From Gammaproteobacteria bacterium (GTDB taxonomy: Bacteria > Pseudomonadota > Gammaproteobacteria > UBA5335 > SLRW01): a DNA stretch of 8,486 nt. The translations under genes were made by a program, and so were the position numbers. Below, in pieces: positions 1 through 7,675 of this stretch (within the stretch, counting starts at the first letter, position 1; each line of letters starts with the position of its first letter). Below the pieces are notes generated by a model. It did not search any database and was not told the origin of the DNA. It saw only the letters and a program-made list of their open reading frames with translations. The DNA lies in assembly GCA_007130745.1 (NCBI GenBank), contig SLRW01000053.1:1-8486 (forward strand), written 5' to 3'.

Positions 1-539
1 GCAACATCCTGCGCCTGCTGCACGATCATGGCTGTGAAGTGAAGGTGGTCCCGGCGACCACGCCCGCGGCCGAGGTGCTGGCGATGTCACCGGACGGGGT
101 GTTCCTGTCCAATGGGCCCGGAGACCCCGAGCCCTGCACTTATGCCATCACTGCCATTCGTGAGGTGGTGGACGCGGGCATACCCGTCTTTGGGATCTGT
201 CTGGGTCACCAGCTGTTGGCGCTGGCTTGCGGGGCGAAAACCCTGAAAATGAAATTCGGCCACCACGGCGCCAATCACCCGGTACTCGACCTGGAGAGTG
301 GTCGGGTGATGATCAGCAGCCAGAATCATGGTTTCGCGGTAGACGAGGACAGTTTGCCACCGAGCCTGCGGCCCACCCATCGTTCGCTGTTTGATGATTC
401 GTTGCAGGGCATACAGCACCGTGAACAGCCGGCTTTCGGGTTCCAGGGCCATCCTGAAGCCAGTCCGGGTCCGCATGATGTGCGCCCACTGTTTGCCCGT
501 TTCGTGGAATTGATGCAGGCCCGTCGTTCGGGCCGTTAA
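1..539 (+). CDS. carA: Carbamoyl-phosphate synthase small (glutaminase) subunit, 5'-truncated
   Basis: CarA hydrolyses glutamine and passes ammonia through a tunnel to CarB for carbamoyl-phosphate synthesis, the shared first step of pyrimidine and arginine synthesis in the cytoplasm. The reading frame is open from base 3 to the TAA at 537-539, so the window enters the gene in mid-frame. Only the C-terminal class I glutamine amidotransferase domain is present; the N-terminal CarA-specific half lies upstream. The nucleophile elbow GICLGHQ carries the catalytic Cys at 198-200. The partner His (450-452) and Glu (456-458) sit in the GHPEASPGPHD motif. The SNGPGDPEPC and MKFGHHGANHPV blocks are typical of CarA rather than of other amidotransferases such as GuaA or TrpG. 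A GTG at 39 is internal and is not the real start. carB follows after 10 nt. Identity is certain from the motifs and neighbour; nothing looks damaged. Confidence 0.97.
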   Translation, partial: NILRLLHDHGCEVKVVPATTPAAEVLAMSPDGVFLSNGPGDPEPCTYAITAIREVVDAGIPVFGICLGHQLLALACGAKTLKMKFGHHGANHPVLDLESGRVMISSQNHGFAVDEDSLPPSLRPTHRSLFDDSLQGIQHREQPAFGFQGHPEASPGPHDVRPLFARFVELMQARRSGR

Positions 540-542
540 GGA
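538..542 (+). promoter_or_regulatory. Shine-Dalgarno site of carB
   Basis: AAGGA overlaps the carA stop codon and lies 7 nt before the carB ATG at 550. It fixes the start that also matches the E. coli CarB N-terminus (MPKR). Confidence 0.7.
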
Positions 543-549
543 AACGCTG

Positions 550-3500
550 ATGCCCAAGCGTAGTGATATAGAAAGCATTTTGCTGATCGGCGCCGGCCCG
601 ATTGTGATCGGGCAGGCGTGCGAATTTGACTATTCGGGCGCCCAGGCCTGCAAGGCGCTGCGCGAGGAGGGCTACCGGGTGATCCTGGTGAACTCCAATC
701 CGGCCACCATCATGACTGACCCGGAGATGGCCGATGCGACCTACATCGAGCCCATTCACTGGAAAACTGTCGCCGCGATTATTGAGAAGGAGCGCCCGGA
801 TGCGTTGCTGCCCACCATGGGCGGACAGACGGCGCTGAACTGTGCGCTGGATCTGAATCGCGAGGGGGTGCTGGAGAAGTTCGGCGTGGAAATGATCGGT
901 GCGCGCCCGGCAGCCATCGACATGGCCGAGGATCGTGAGCAATTTCGTGTGGCCATGGGTGAGATCGGGCTCGCCACACCCACGGCCGAGATTGCCCACA
1001 GCATGGATGAGGCTCTGGAAGTTCAGCAGCGCATCGGTTTCCCCACCATTATCCGGCCTTCTTTTACCCTGGGCGGCAGTGGCGGCGGCATTGCCTACAA
1101 CCGCGAGGAGTTCATCGAAATTGTCGAGCAGGGGCTGGATCTGTCGCCCATCAATGAGCTGCTGCTTGAAGAGTCGGTGCTGGGCTGGAAGGAGTACGAG
1201 ATGGAGGTGGTCCGTGATCACGCGGACAACTGCATCATCATCTGCTCGATTGAAAACCTTGACCCCATGGGCGTGCACACCGGCGATTCCATTACCGTAG
1301 CGCCGGCGCAGACCCTGACCGACAAGGAATACCAGATTATGCGCAACGCTTCTATTGCGGTGTTGCGCAAGATTGGTGTGGATACCGGCGGCTCCAATGT
1401 GCAGTTTGCCGTTAATCCCGAAGATGGTCGCCTGGTGGTGATAGAAATGAACCCCCGAGTGTCGCGTTCCTCGGCGCTGGCTTCCAAGGCAACCGGCTTT
1501 CCTATTGCCAAGGTAGCGGCCAAGCTGGCGGTGGGCTATACCCTGGATGAGCTGCGCAACGAGATCACCGGGGGCGCCACGCCGGCTTCTTTTGAGCCGG
1601 CCATTGATTATGTTGTAACCAAAATCCCGCGCTTTACCTTCGAGAAATTCCCCCAGGCCGATGATCGCCTCACCACGCAAATGAAATCGGTTGGCGAAGT
1701 GATGGCCATTGGGCGCAACTTCCAGGAATCACTGCAGAAGGCCTTGCGGGGGCTGGAAACCGGCGCTGACGGCCTTAATCCGGTGGTGGATGAGTATGTC
1801 GGCGAGGAAGCGCTCGCCCGTATTCGTCAGGAACTGGGTTCGCCGCGGGCGAGGCGCCTGTTCTATATGGCTGACGCTTTCCGTGCCGGTTTCAGTCAGC
1901 AGGATGTATTTGAGCTTACCGCCGTGGACCCGTGGTTCCTGGTACAGCTGCATGATCTGGTGGCTGAGGAACAGGCGGTTGTTGAAGGAGGCTGGGATGC
2001 TCTGGACGCGCCGCGTCTGCAGGCGCTAAAGCGCAAGGGCTTTGCCGACAGCCGGCTGGCCGGTTTGCTGGGTAAAAAAGAAGCCGAGGTGCGCGCTCGT
2101 CGCCATGAGCTGGGTATTCGCCCGGTATTCAAGCGGGTGGATACCTGTGCGGCGGAGTTTTCTACCAGCACGGCCTACATGTATTCCTCCTATGACGAGG
2201 AATGCGAGGCCGAGCCTACCGACCGGCGCAAGATCATGATTCTGGGCGGCGGACCCAACCGTATTGGCCAGGGGATAGAGTTTGATTACTGCTGCGTCCA
2301 CGCCGCCCTGGCCCTGCGCGAGGATGGCTATGAGACCATTATGGTCAACTGCAACCCGGAGACTGTGTCTACCGATTACGACACTTCCGACCGGCTGTAT
2401 TTCGAGCCGCTTACGCTGGAAGACGTGCTAGAGGTTGTCGAAAGGGAGAAACCGGCCGGCGTGATCGTACAGTATGGCGGGCAGACGCCGCTGAAGCTTT
2501 GCCGGGCGCTGGAAGCCGCCGGCGCTCCCATCATCGGTACCACGCCGGATTCCATCGACCTGGCCGAGGACCGCGAGCGCTTCCAGGGCATGATCAACAA
2601 GCTCAACATGCGCCAGCCCCCCAACTGCACGGCCCGCAGTGAAGACGAGGCCGTGGAGCTGGCCCACGAGCTCGGTTTTCCGCTGGTGGTTCGCCCCTCT
2701 TATGTGCTGGGCGGCCGGGCCATGGAGATTGTCTACGACGACACCGATCTCAAGCGTTATATGCGCGATGCGGTCAGTGTTTCCAATGAGTCGCCGGTGC
2801 TGCTGGATCGCTTCCTTGATGACGCTATAGAGGTGGATGTGGATTGTGTCTGCGACGGCGAGCGGGTGCTGGTCGGCGGCATTATGGAGCATATTGAACA
2901 GGCCGGGGTGCACTCCGGGGATTCGGCCTGCTCCATTCCATCCTACAGCCTGTCTGACGCGATTCAGGATGAACTGCGGGCGCAGGTGGCGGCAATGGCG
3001 CGCGAGCTGGGCGTGATTGGTTTGATGAACACCCAGTTCGCCATCAAGGGTGAAGACATCTATGTGCTTGAGGTCAATCCGCGCGCCTCGCGTACCGTGC
3101 CCTTTGTCTCCAAGGCGACCGGTATCCCGTTGGCGAAGGTGGCCGCCCGGTGTATGGTGGGGACGGGCCTGAAGGCCCAGGGGGTGACCCGGGAGGTTCA
3201 TCCGGGATATTTTTCGGTCAAGGAATCAGTATTTCCGTTTATCAAGTTCCCGGGCGTGGATTCCATTCTCGGTCCAGAGATGAAATCCACCGGCGAAGTC
3301 ATGGGTGTGGGCCGATCTTTCGGCGAGGCCTTTGCCCGCGCCCAGCTGGGTGCCGGGGTGGTGCTGAGTAGCACGGGCCGTGCTTTGCTCAGTGTGCGTG
3401 ACCCGGACAAGCCGGCGGCGGTGGAATTGGGCCGGGTGCTCCTTGAGCGCGGCTTTGAACTGGTGGCGACCAAAGGCACTGCCGAGGTTCTGGAAGCAGC

Positions 3501-3774
3501 CGGCGTGGCCTGCAAGGCGGTCCACAAGGTTACCGAGGGACGCCCGCATATCGTGGATATGATCAAGAACGACGAGATTACCCTGATCGTGAACACTACC
3601 GAGGGCAAGAAAGCGATTGAGGAGTCGCGATCGATCCGCCGCGCGGCGCTGCAGCACAAGGTTGCCTATTACACGACCATTGCCGGTGCCCGGGCCAGCA
3701 CGATGGCGCTGGATTATCTTGACTCGGTGGAAGTACACCGGTTGCAGGACCTTCACAGGGAGCTCGAGCCATGA
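550..3774 (+). CDS. carB: Carbamoyl-phosphate synthase large subunit
   Basis: CarB makes carbamoyl phosphate from bicarbonate, two ATP and the ammonia released by CarA. The 1074-residue product is the usual length (E. coli 1073) and collinear with the E. coli protein. Domains: first ATP-grasp synthetase half about 1-400, oligomerisation region about 400-555, second ATP-grasp half about 555-935, and C-terminal MGS-like allosteric domain about 936-1074. The two halves are an ancient internal duplication. In the first half Arg129, Arg169, Glu215, Gln285, Glu299 and Asn301 are present at the E. coli positions. In the second half the equivalent Glu841 and Asn843 sit in VLEVNPRASR. In the allosteric domain Thr974, Thr977, Lys993, Asn1015, Thr1017 and Thr1042 are kept; in E. 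coli this region binds ornithine, IMP and UMP, so activation by ornithine/IMP and inhibition by UMP are likely here too (inference). The ATG at 550 has a good ribosome binding site. The stop overlaps greA by 4 nt. Confidence 0.98.
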   Translation: MPKRSDIESILLIGAGPIVIGQACEFDYSGAQACKALREEGYRVILVNSNPATIMTDPEMADATYIEPIHWKTVAAIIEKERPDALLPTMGGQTALNCALDLNREGVLEKFGVEMIGARPAAIDMAEDREQFRVAMGEIGLATPTAEIAHSMDEALEVQQRIGFPTIIRPSFTLGGSGGGIAYNREEFIEIVEQGLDLSPINELLLEESVLGWKEYEMEVVRDHADNCIIICSIENLDPMGVHTGDSITVAPAQTLTDKEYQIMRNASIAVLRKIGVDTGGSNVQFAVNPEDGRLVVIEMNPRVSRSSALASKATGFPIAKVAAKLAVGYTLDELRNEITGGATPASFEPAIDYVVTKIPRFTFEKFPQADDRLTTQMKSVGEVMAIGRNFQESLQKALRGLETGADGLNPVVDEYVGEEALARIRQELGSPRARRLFYMADAFRAGFSQQDVFELTAVDPWFLVQLHDLVAEEQAVVEGGWDALDAPRLQALKRKGFADSRLAGLLGKKEAEVRARRHELGIRPVFKRVDTCAAEFSTSTAYMYSSYDEECEAEPTDRRKIMILGGGPNRIGQGIEFDYCCVHAALALREDGYETIMVNCNPETVSTDYDTSDRLYFEPLTLEDVLEVVEREKPAGVIVQYGGQTPLKLCRALEAAGAPIIGTTPDSIDLAEDRERFQGMINKLNMRQPPNCTARSEDEAVELAHELGFPLVVRPSYVLGGRAMEIVYDDTDLKRYMRDAVSVSNESPVLLDRFLDDAIEVDVDCVCDGERVLVGGIMEHIEQAGVHSGDSACSIPSYSLSDAIQDELRAQVAAMARELGVIGLMNTQFAIKGEDIYVLEVNPRASRTVPFVSKATGIPLAKVAARCMVGTGLKAQGVTREVHPGYFSVKESVFPFIKFPGVDSILGPEMKSTGEVMGVGRSFGEAFARAQLGAGVVLSSTGRALLSVRDPDKPAAVELGRVLLERGFELVATKGTAEVLEAAGVACKAVHKVTEGRPHIVDMIKNDEITLIVNTTEGKKAIEESRSIRRAALQHKVAYYTTIAGARASTMALDYLDSVEVHRLQDLHRELEP
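3757..3762 (+). promoter_or_regulatory. Shine-Dalgarno site of greA inside carB
   Basis: AGGGAG lies within the last codons of carB, 8 nt before the greA ATG at 3771. It supports that start and suggests greA can recruit ribosomes itself as well as by coupling to carB termination. Confidence 0.65.
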
Positions 3775-4250
3775 ATAGCAGGGTGCCGATTACCGTTGTC
3801 GGGGCTGAAAAGCTTCGTGAAGAACTGCGCCGGCTCAAGCAGGAGGAGCGTCCGCGGGTGATCAATGCCATCGCCGAGGCGCGTGAGCACGGCGATCTCA
3901 AGGAAAACGCCGAGTATCACGCCGCGCGTGAGGAGCAGGGCTTTATCGAGGCGCGCATTGCCGATATCGAAGGCAAGCTGTCCAATGCCCAGATTATTGA
4001 TGTGCGCGAGATTGACGGCGGTGGCCGGGTGGTTTTTGGTGCCACCGTCGATCTGCTCGATCTCGGCGAAGACAAGGAAGTGAGCTACCGTATCGTGGGT
4101 GAGGACGAGGCCGATATCAAGCAGGGTCTGGTCTCGGTGAATTCTCCTATTGCCCGTGCCCTGATCGGCAAGGAAGAAGGCCAGGAAGTCACGGTGGAAA
4201 CACCGGGCGGCCAGCGTGAGTATGAACTCCTCGAAGTGCGCTACGAATAA
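3771..4250 (+). CDS. greA: Transcription elongation factor GreA
   Basis: GreA enters the secondary channel of backtracked RNA polymerase and stimulates cleavage of the extruded RNA 3' end, rescuing stalled complexes and improving fidelity. The 159-residue product is standard length (E. coli 158). The N-terminal coiled-coil (about 10-76) ends in the tip signature EAREHGDLKENAEYHAAREEQG. Its acidic residues Asp42 and Glu45 correspond to the pair that coordinates the catalytic Mg in the family. The C-terminal FKBP-like domain (about 82-158) contains the SYRIVGEDEAD and SVNSPIARALIGKEEG blocks. These blocks and the overall fit favour GreA over GreB. The ATG overlaps the carB stop in ATGA, and a Shine-Dalgarno site lies within carB. 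carB-greA adjacency is, from memory, also found in Pseudomonas. No unusual features. Confidence 0.97.
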   Translation: MNSRVPITVVGAEKLREELRRLKQEERPRVINAIAEAREHGDLKENAEYHAAREEQGFIEARIADIEGKLSNAQIIDVREIDGGGRVVFGATVDLLDLGEDKEVSYRIVGEDEADIKQGLVSVNSPIARALIGKEEGQEVTVETPGGQREYELLEVRYE

Positions 4251-4277
4251 CCCCGGCCCCGCTGACGGGCTGCGTTG

Positions 4278-4706
4278 ATGTCGGCCGCCCTGGCCGGACG
4301 TCGTATTGTGCTGGCGCTGTGGGCCGGCGCCCTGTGGACCGCCGGTTTTGTGGTCGCCCCCATGCTGTTTGCTACCCTGGACGATCGGCAGCTGGCCGGG
4401 GTGCTGGCCGGCGAGCTGTTTACCGCCATCGCCTGGCTGAGTGTGGCCTGTCTTTTGTTGTTGCTGGTCTTCGAGTATGCCCTGCATGGTCGCGCCCTGT
4501 TGCGGCGCTGGAGCACGGCGCTGATTGTGCTGGCCCTGATGCTGAGTCTGGCTGGTGAAGTGGGCGTGAGGCCGTTGATGGAGGCCGCGCAGGGCTCGGC
4601 CCGTTTCGATACCCTGCACACGTTGTCATCCTCGCTGTATCTTGCCACCTGCGCTATTGCGCTGGCCCTGGTGGCCTGGCGCGAACCTTCGGCGCCGCAT
4701 GTCTGA
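4278..4706 (+). CDS. DUF4149-type small integral membrane protein
   Basis: Predicted inner-membrane protein of 142 residues with no known biochemical role. Four hydrophobic segments are visible at about 9-32, 50-69, 77-93 and 116-134. A basic loop (HGRALLRR, 70-77) follows the second segment, and a polar stretch holding FDTLHTLSSSLY (about 110-121) leads into the fourth. The size, the four-helix pattern and the F-x-x-LH-x-x-S motif resemble the DUF4149 (TMEM205-like) family. A gene of this kind follows greA in Pseudomonas as I recall. The start is ATG 4278; the adjacent TTG at 4275 is a possible alternative, and an in-frame stop at 4263-4265 rules out anything longer. No clear Shine-Dalgarno site precedes it, and the 27-nt gap from greA suggests read-through from the car-gre transcript. 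The family call comes from pattern and context, not from a search. Confidence 0.75.
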   Translation: MSAALAGRRIVLALWAGALWTAGFVVAPMLFATLDDRQLAGVLAGELFTAIAWLSVACLLLLLVFEYALHGRALLRRWSTALIVLALMLSLAGEVGVRPLMEAAQGSARFDTLHTLSSSLYLATCAIALALVAWREPSAPHV

Positions 4707-4714
4707 TCAAACAG

Positions 4715-4729
4715 ACCGGCCTAGCCGGT
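4715..4729. terminator. Possible bidirectional terminator hairpin between DUF4149 gene and ppc
   Basis: ACCGGC and GCCGGT form a perfect 6-bp GC-rich stem around a 3-nt loop. The loop (4721-4723) is the reverse complement of the ppc TAG stop. In the ppc direction the stem is followed by TCTGTTTGATC; in the + direction by GTTCTGC. Neither has a strong U-tract, so this is at best a weak intrinsic terminator. Position between two convergent genes is the main support. Confidence 0.4.
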
Positions 4730-7465
4730 GTTCTGCAGGCCGTGGGCAATCGCCAGTACCGACTGGATCAGGGCCTGGAGCAGGGCGCCATCCTTGCCGC
4801 CGGAAGCGCGCCAGCGTGCCAGCAGTTCGATCTGCAACAGGCTCAGCGGGTCGACATAAGGGTTGCGCAGGCGGATGGAGCGTTGCAGGTTCGGATCCCG
4901 GTCGAGTAGCGTATCAATGCCCTTGAGTTCCAGGATAAGCGCATGAGTGCGCTCGTATTCCGCCTGGATGATCTTGAACAGCGAATGCGCCGGCTCCTCG
5001 GCCAGCCCGGCATAGCGTCTGGCGATATTCATGTCGGTTTTGGCCAGCACCATTTCGGCGTCATCCAGCAGGTTGCTCAGGAACGGCCACTGGCCGGCCA
5101 TCTCACGCACGGGTTCAAGACCGAATTCTTCTATCGCAGCGGTTAATCCAGTGCCCAGGCCGTACCAACCGGTGATCAGATGACGGCTCTGGGTCCAGGC
5201 GAAAACCCAGGGGATGGCGCGCAAGTCCTCGATTCGGCCGCCTTTGTGTCGCGACGGGGGCCTTGAACCGATACGCATGCGCTCAATGACATCAATGGGC
5301 GTGGCCTGGCGAAAGTAGCCGTGAAAGCGGGGGTCCTGATAGACCAGTCCACGAAAGCTGTCTCGCGCGGTGTCGGCGATGGTTTGCATTATGTGTGACC
5401 AGTGTTCGCTTACGTCGCGCGTGATGACCCCCGGGGCGCTGGCCAGCAACACGCCACTGGTCATCTGCTCCATGGTGCGAAGGGCAATGGGGCGCAACCC
5501 ATAGTTGGCATCGATGATTTCGCCCTGCTCGGTGACCCGGAACCGTCCCTGCACAGCCTCTGGCGGCGCGGCCAGTATCGCGCCGTGAACCTTGGTGCCA
5601 CCGCGGCTGGCGGTGCCGCCCCGGCCATGGAATATCTCCAGGCCCACGCCGGACTCGCCGGCGATGGCGGCCAGCTGTTGCTGGGTCGTTTGGACGGCCC
5701 AGCGGGAACCGACCAGGCCGCCACTCTTGTTGCTGTCTGAATAGCCAACCATCACCATTTGCAGATTGTCGCGACATTGCAGGTGGCGGCTATAGTTCTT
5801 GTCCGCCAGCAGGGCTTCGAGAATACGGGGTCCGGCGGCCAGGTCTTCAGGGGTTTCCAGCAGGGGGACGACGTCCAGCGGGACTTCGTCCTGGTCTGTG
5901 GTCAGACCGGCGCAGCGAGCGAGATACAGTACGGCAAGCACATCGTCCACCTCGCGCGTCATGCTCACGATGCAGGGGCCGAAGGCTTCATTTCCGTGGC
6001 GCAAACGGCCTTCCGCAATGGCCTCAAATACCGCCAGTGTTTGCTGTGCGCGTTCACTGCGTGTGTTTTCCGGGGTAGGCACGGGCTGTGTCAGGGCCTC
6101 ACGCAGTCGTTCGGCGCGCCATTCAGGTTGTTTTTGCTCCCAGTCCTCAATTCCCAGAAGTTCGCCGGCCACCTGGCGGTGGACCTCGGCGTGCTGGCGT
6201 ATATCCAGCGTGGCCAGATGAAAGCCAAAGGTGCGCACACGCGTCATCAGACGGTTCACTGCGAACAGCCCGGCATTCTGGCCGCGATTGGCGGCGAGGC
6301 TGTCAGCCATCAATTGAAGATCATCGAGCAGTGCCTGCGGCCGCCGATAAGCCTGTTCGGTCTCATTCACGGATTCTGCGAGGCGGGCATTCATGAGTCG
6401 CAGCAGGATGCGATAGGGCATGTTGCGATGACGCGGCGGAATCTCTTGCAAGACTGGAGCAAACCGGGTTTCGTATTCCCGAATACGGGCCGATACTGCC
6501 TCGCTCACGCTGACCCGCGACAGGGACTGGCTGAGCTGCTCGTACAGATCGTCAAGTTCCCTGCGATAGCGTTTTAGTACCGCCCGGCGTTGTTGTTCCA
6601 GCGTCGCGCGCACGGTCTGCGCCGTGACATTGGGGTTGCCATCCATGTCGCCACCCACCCAGGAAGCAAAACGAATCACCCGGGGCAGAATCGGAGCATG
6701 CGCCTGTTCGCCCCAGGCGCTTTCCAGTGCGGCCTGGAGGCTTTCGTAGAAAGGCGGGATGACCCGATAAATGACCTCCAGCAGGTAAAACAGCACGTAA
6801 TCGACTTCATCAACCACGGTGCGCCCTTCGTGGGGATGGGCCTCGGTCTGCCAGGCGGCGGTGAGTTCACCGCGTATCCGTGCCAGGCAACTGCGCTGCT
6901 CGGCGGGCGTGGAGCCCGGGTCCATGCGTTCAATCAGGCGCAGGGCGATGCGCAGGTGCTTTTCCAGAATGGTTCGCCGGGTGGCCTGGGTGGGGTGAGC
7001 GGTAAATACCGGCGAAATGTCCATTCTTGACAGCAAATCGCGCACATCATCGAGGCTGAGTCCGGCATCGGCGAGTTGTCTGGCCGCGGCTTCCAGGCTT
7101 TCAGGCTGGGCCTCGCTGCTATTACGCGCGTAATCCCGGGCGCGCCGGATGCGCTGAACTTTTTCAGCAATATTGACCAGCTGGAAATAGGTGCCAAAGG
7201 CGTGAATCAGGTCGGTGGATTGTGCCGGTGGCATACCGGCAAGTTGTTCATACAGTGCGGTTTCAGCATCGCGGGCCTGCGCCGGCTCGCCTTCACGCCG
7301 GGTGATGGCGGCCTGCCGGGCCTTCTCGACCTGCGCGAACAGTTCCTCGCCACCCTGTTCGCGCAGCAGTTCGCCGAGCAACTGGCCGAGTAACCGAACG
7401 TCTTCACGCAAGGGCTCGTCCAGAGAGGAGAAATACAGGTCTTCGCGGTTCATGCGGCGCAGCAT
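4721..7465 (-). CDS. ppc: Phosphoenolpyruvate carboxylase
   Basis: PEP carboxylase converts PEP and bicarbonate irreversibly to oxaloacetate, replenishing the TCA cycle and aspartate pool. The frame opens at a GTG at 7561 (946 aa); residue numbers below use that frame. Motifs in order: catalytic His189 in FTAHPT, FASWVGGDMDGNPNVT (298-313), LDIRQ (452-456), metal ligands Glu569 and Asp609 (in VGYSDSNK), the PEP/bicarbonate loop FHGRGG (644-649), RVTEQGE (675-681), GSRP (765-768), PWVFAWTQ (784-791) and the family C-terminus QNTG. Residues matching the E. coli aspartate-inhibition site are present: Arg653, Lys841, Arg899 and Asn944, so feedback inhibition by aspartate is likely. Similarity to the family begins near residue 37 (LYFSSLDEPLREDVRLLG), so the ATG at 7465 (residue 33, 914 aa) is preferred. 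ATG 7453 is equally possible. None of the three starts has a convincing ribosome binding site. It converges on the car-gre operon and diverges from the methyltransferase. Confidence 0.96.
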   Translation of the reverse strand: MLRRMNREDLYFSSLDEPLREDVRLLGQLLGELLREQGGEELFAQVEKARQAAITRREGEPAQARDAETALYEQLAGMPPAQSTDLIHAFGTYFQLVNIAEKVQRIRRARDYARNSSEAQPESLEAAARQLADAGLSLDDVRDLLSRMDISPVFTAHPTQATRRTILEKHLRIALRLIERMDPGSTPAEQRSCLARIRGELTAAWQTEAHPHEGRTVVDEVDYVLFYLLEVIYRVIPPFYESLQAALESAWGEQAHAPILPRVIRFASWVGGDMDGNPNVTAQTVRATLEQQRRAVLKRYRRELDDLYEQLSQSLSRVSVSEAVSARIREYETRFAPVLQEIPPRHRNMPYRILLRLMNARLAESVNETEQAYRRPQALLDDLQLMADSLAANRGQNAGLFAVNRLMTRVRTFGFHLATLDIRQHAEVHRQVAGELLGIEDWEQKQPEWRAERLREALTQPVPTPENTRSERAQQTLAVFEAIAEGRLRHGNEAFGPCIVSMTREVDDVLAVLYLARCAGLTTDQDEVPLDVVPLLETPEDLAAGPRILEALLADKNYSRHLQCRDNLQMVMVGYSDSNKSGGLVGSRWAVQTTQQQLAAIAGESGVGLEIFHGRGGTASRGGTKVHGAILAAPPEAVQGRFRVTEQGEIIDANYGLRPIALRTMEQMTSGVLLASAPGVITRDVSEHWSHIMQTIADTARDSFRGLVYQDPRFHGYFRQATPIDVIERMRIGSRPPSRHKGGRIEDLRAIPWVFAWTQSRHLITGWYGLGTGLTAAIEEFGLEPVREMAGQWPFLSNLLDDAEMVLAKTDMNIARRYAGLAEEPAHSLFKIIQAEYERTHALILELKGIDTLLDRDPNLQRSIRLRNPYVDPLSLLQIELLARWRASGGKDGALLQALIQSVLAIAHGLQNTG

Positions 7466-7675
7466 AACCTGATACGGTGCCGACGGGGCAATGTCGGGCG
7501 CGGGTGACGCAGAGATGGATGCGGTTTGCCGTGGATGCCGATGACAGTTAATCTTGCTCACCTACACCGCAGGCTTGGGCAGGCGCCTGTATGCCGGGCC
7601 GGGGGCGCTGAATAACCTTCTGTGCGATCATGTCCACAGCAACGGCTTACCACATCAGGGGAAAGGGTCACAGAA
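7466..7675. promoter_or_regulatory. Divergent intergenic region, presumed promoters of ppc and the methyltransferase gene
   Basis: Because the flanking genes diverge, both should have promoters here, but I found no convincing -35/-10 pair on either strand. It includes the possible N-terminal extension of ppc (7466-7561), whose third codon positions look less GC-biased than typical for this window, and a perfect 10-bp palindrome CAGGCGCCTG at 7580-7589. Apart from short AT-rich patches near 7546-7556 and 7610-7616 I see nothing else. Confidence 0.35.
7662..7667 (+). promoter_or_regulatory. Shine-Dalgarno site of the PmtA-like gene
   Basis: AAAGGG, preceded by AGGGG at 7657-7661, lies 8 nt before ATG 7676. 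It favours that start over the upstream in-frame GTG at 7622. Confidence 0.65.

Noticed and set aside
39..539. GTG at 39 as a carA start
   Set aside because: The frame remains open and CarA-like upstream to the window edge, so this valine codon is internal.
313..1680. 455-codon open frame on the - strand opposite carA/carB
   Set aside because: It runs antisense to two highly conserved genes. The product is rich in His, Arg, Gly and Gln without any recognisable domain, as expected of a mirror frame in GC-rich coding DNA.
2428..3201. 257-codon - strand open frame inside carB
   Set aside because: Same mirror-frame composition; carB is intact and conserved on the other strand.
4251..4277. Possible terminator or attenuator between greA and the DUF4149 gene
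   Set aside because: Only a 4-bp CCCG/CGGG pairing is visible and no T-run follows, so it is not supportable.
3753..4619. 288-codon - strand open frame opposite greA and the DUF4149 gene
   Set aside because: Low-complexity Gln/His/Gly-rich translation antisense to greA, which is certain. No ribosome binding site or domain.
5759..6577. 272-codon + strand open frame opposite ppc
   Set aside because: Antisense to conserved PEP carboxylase motifs; the translation has no family features.
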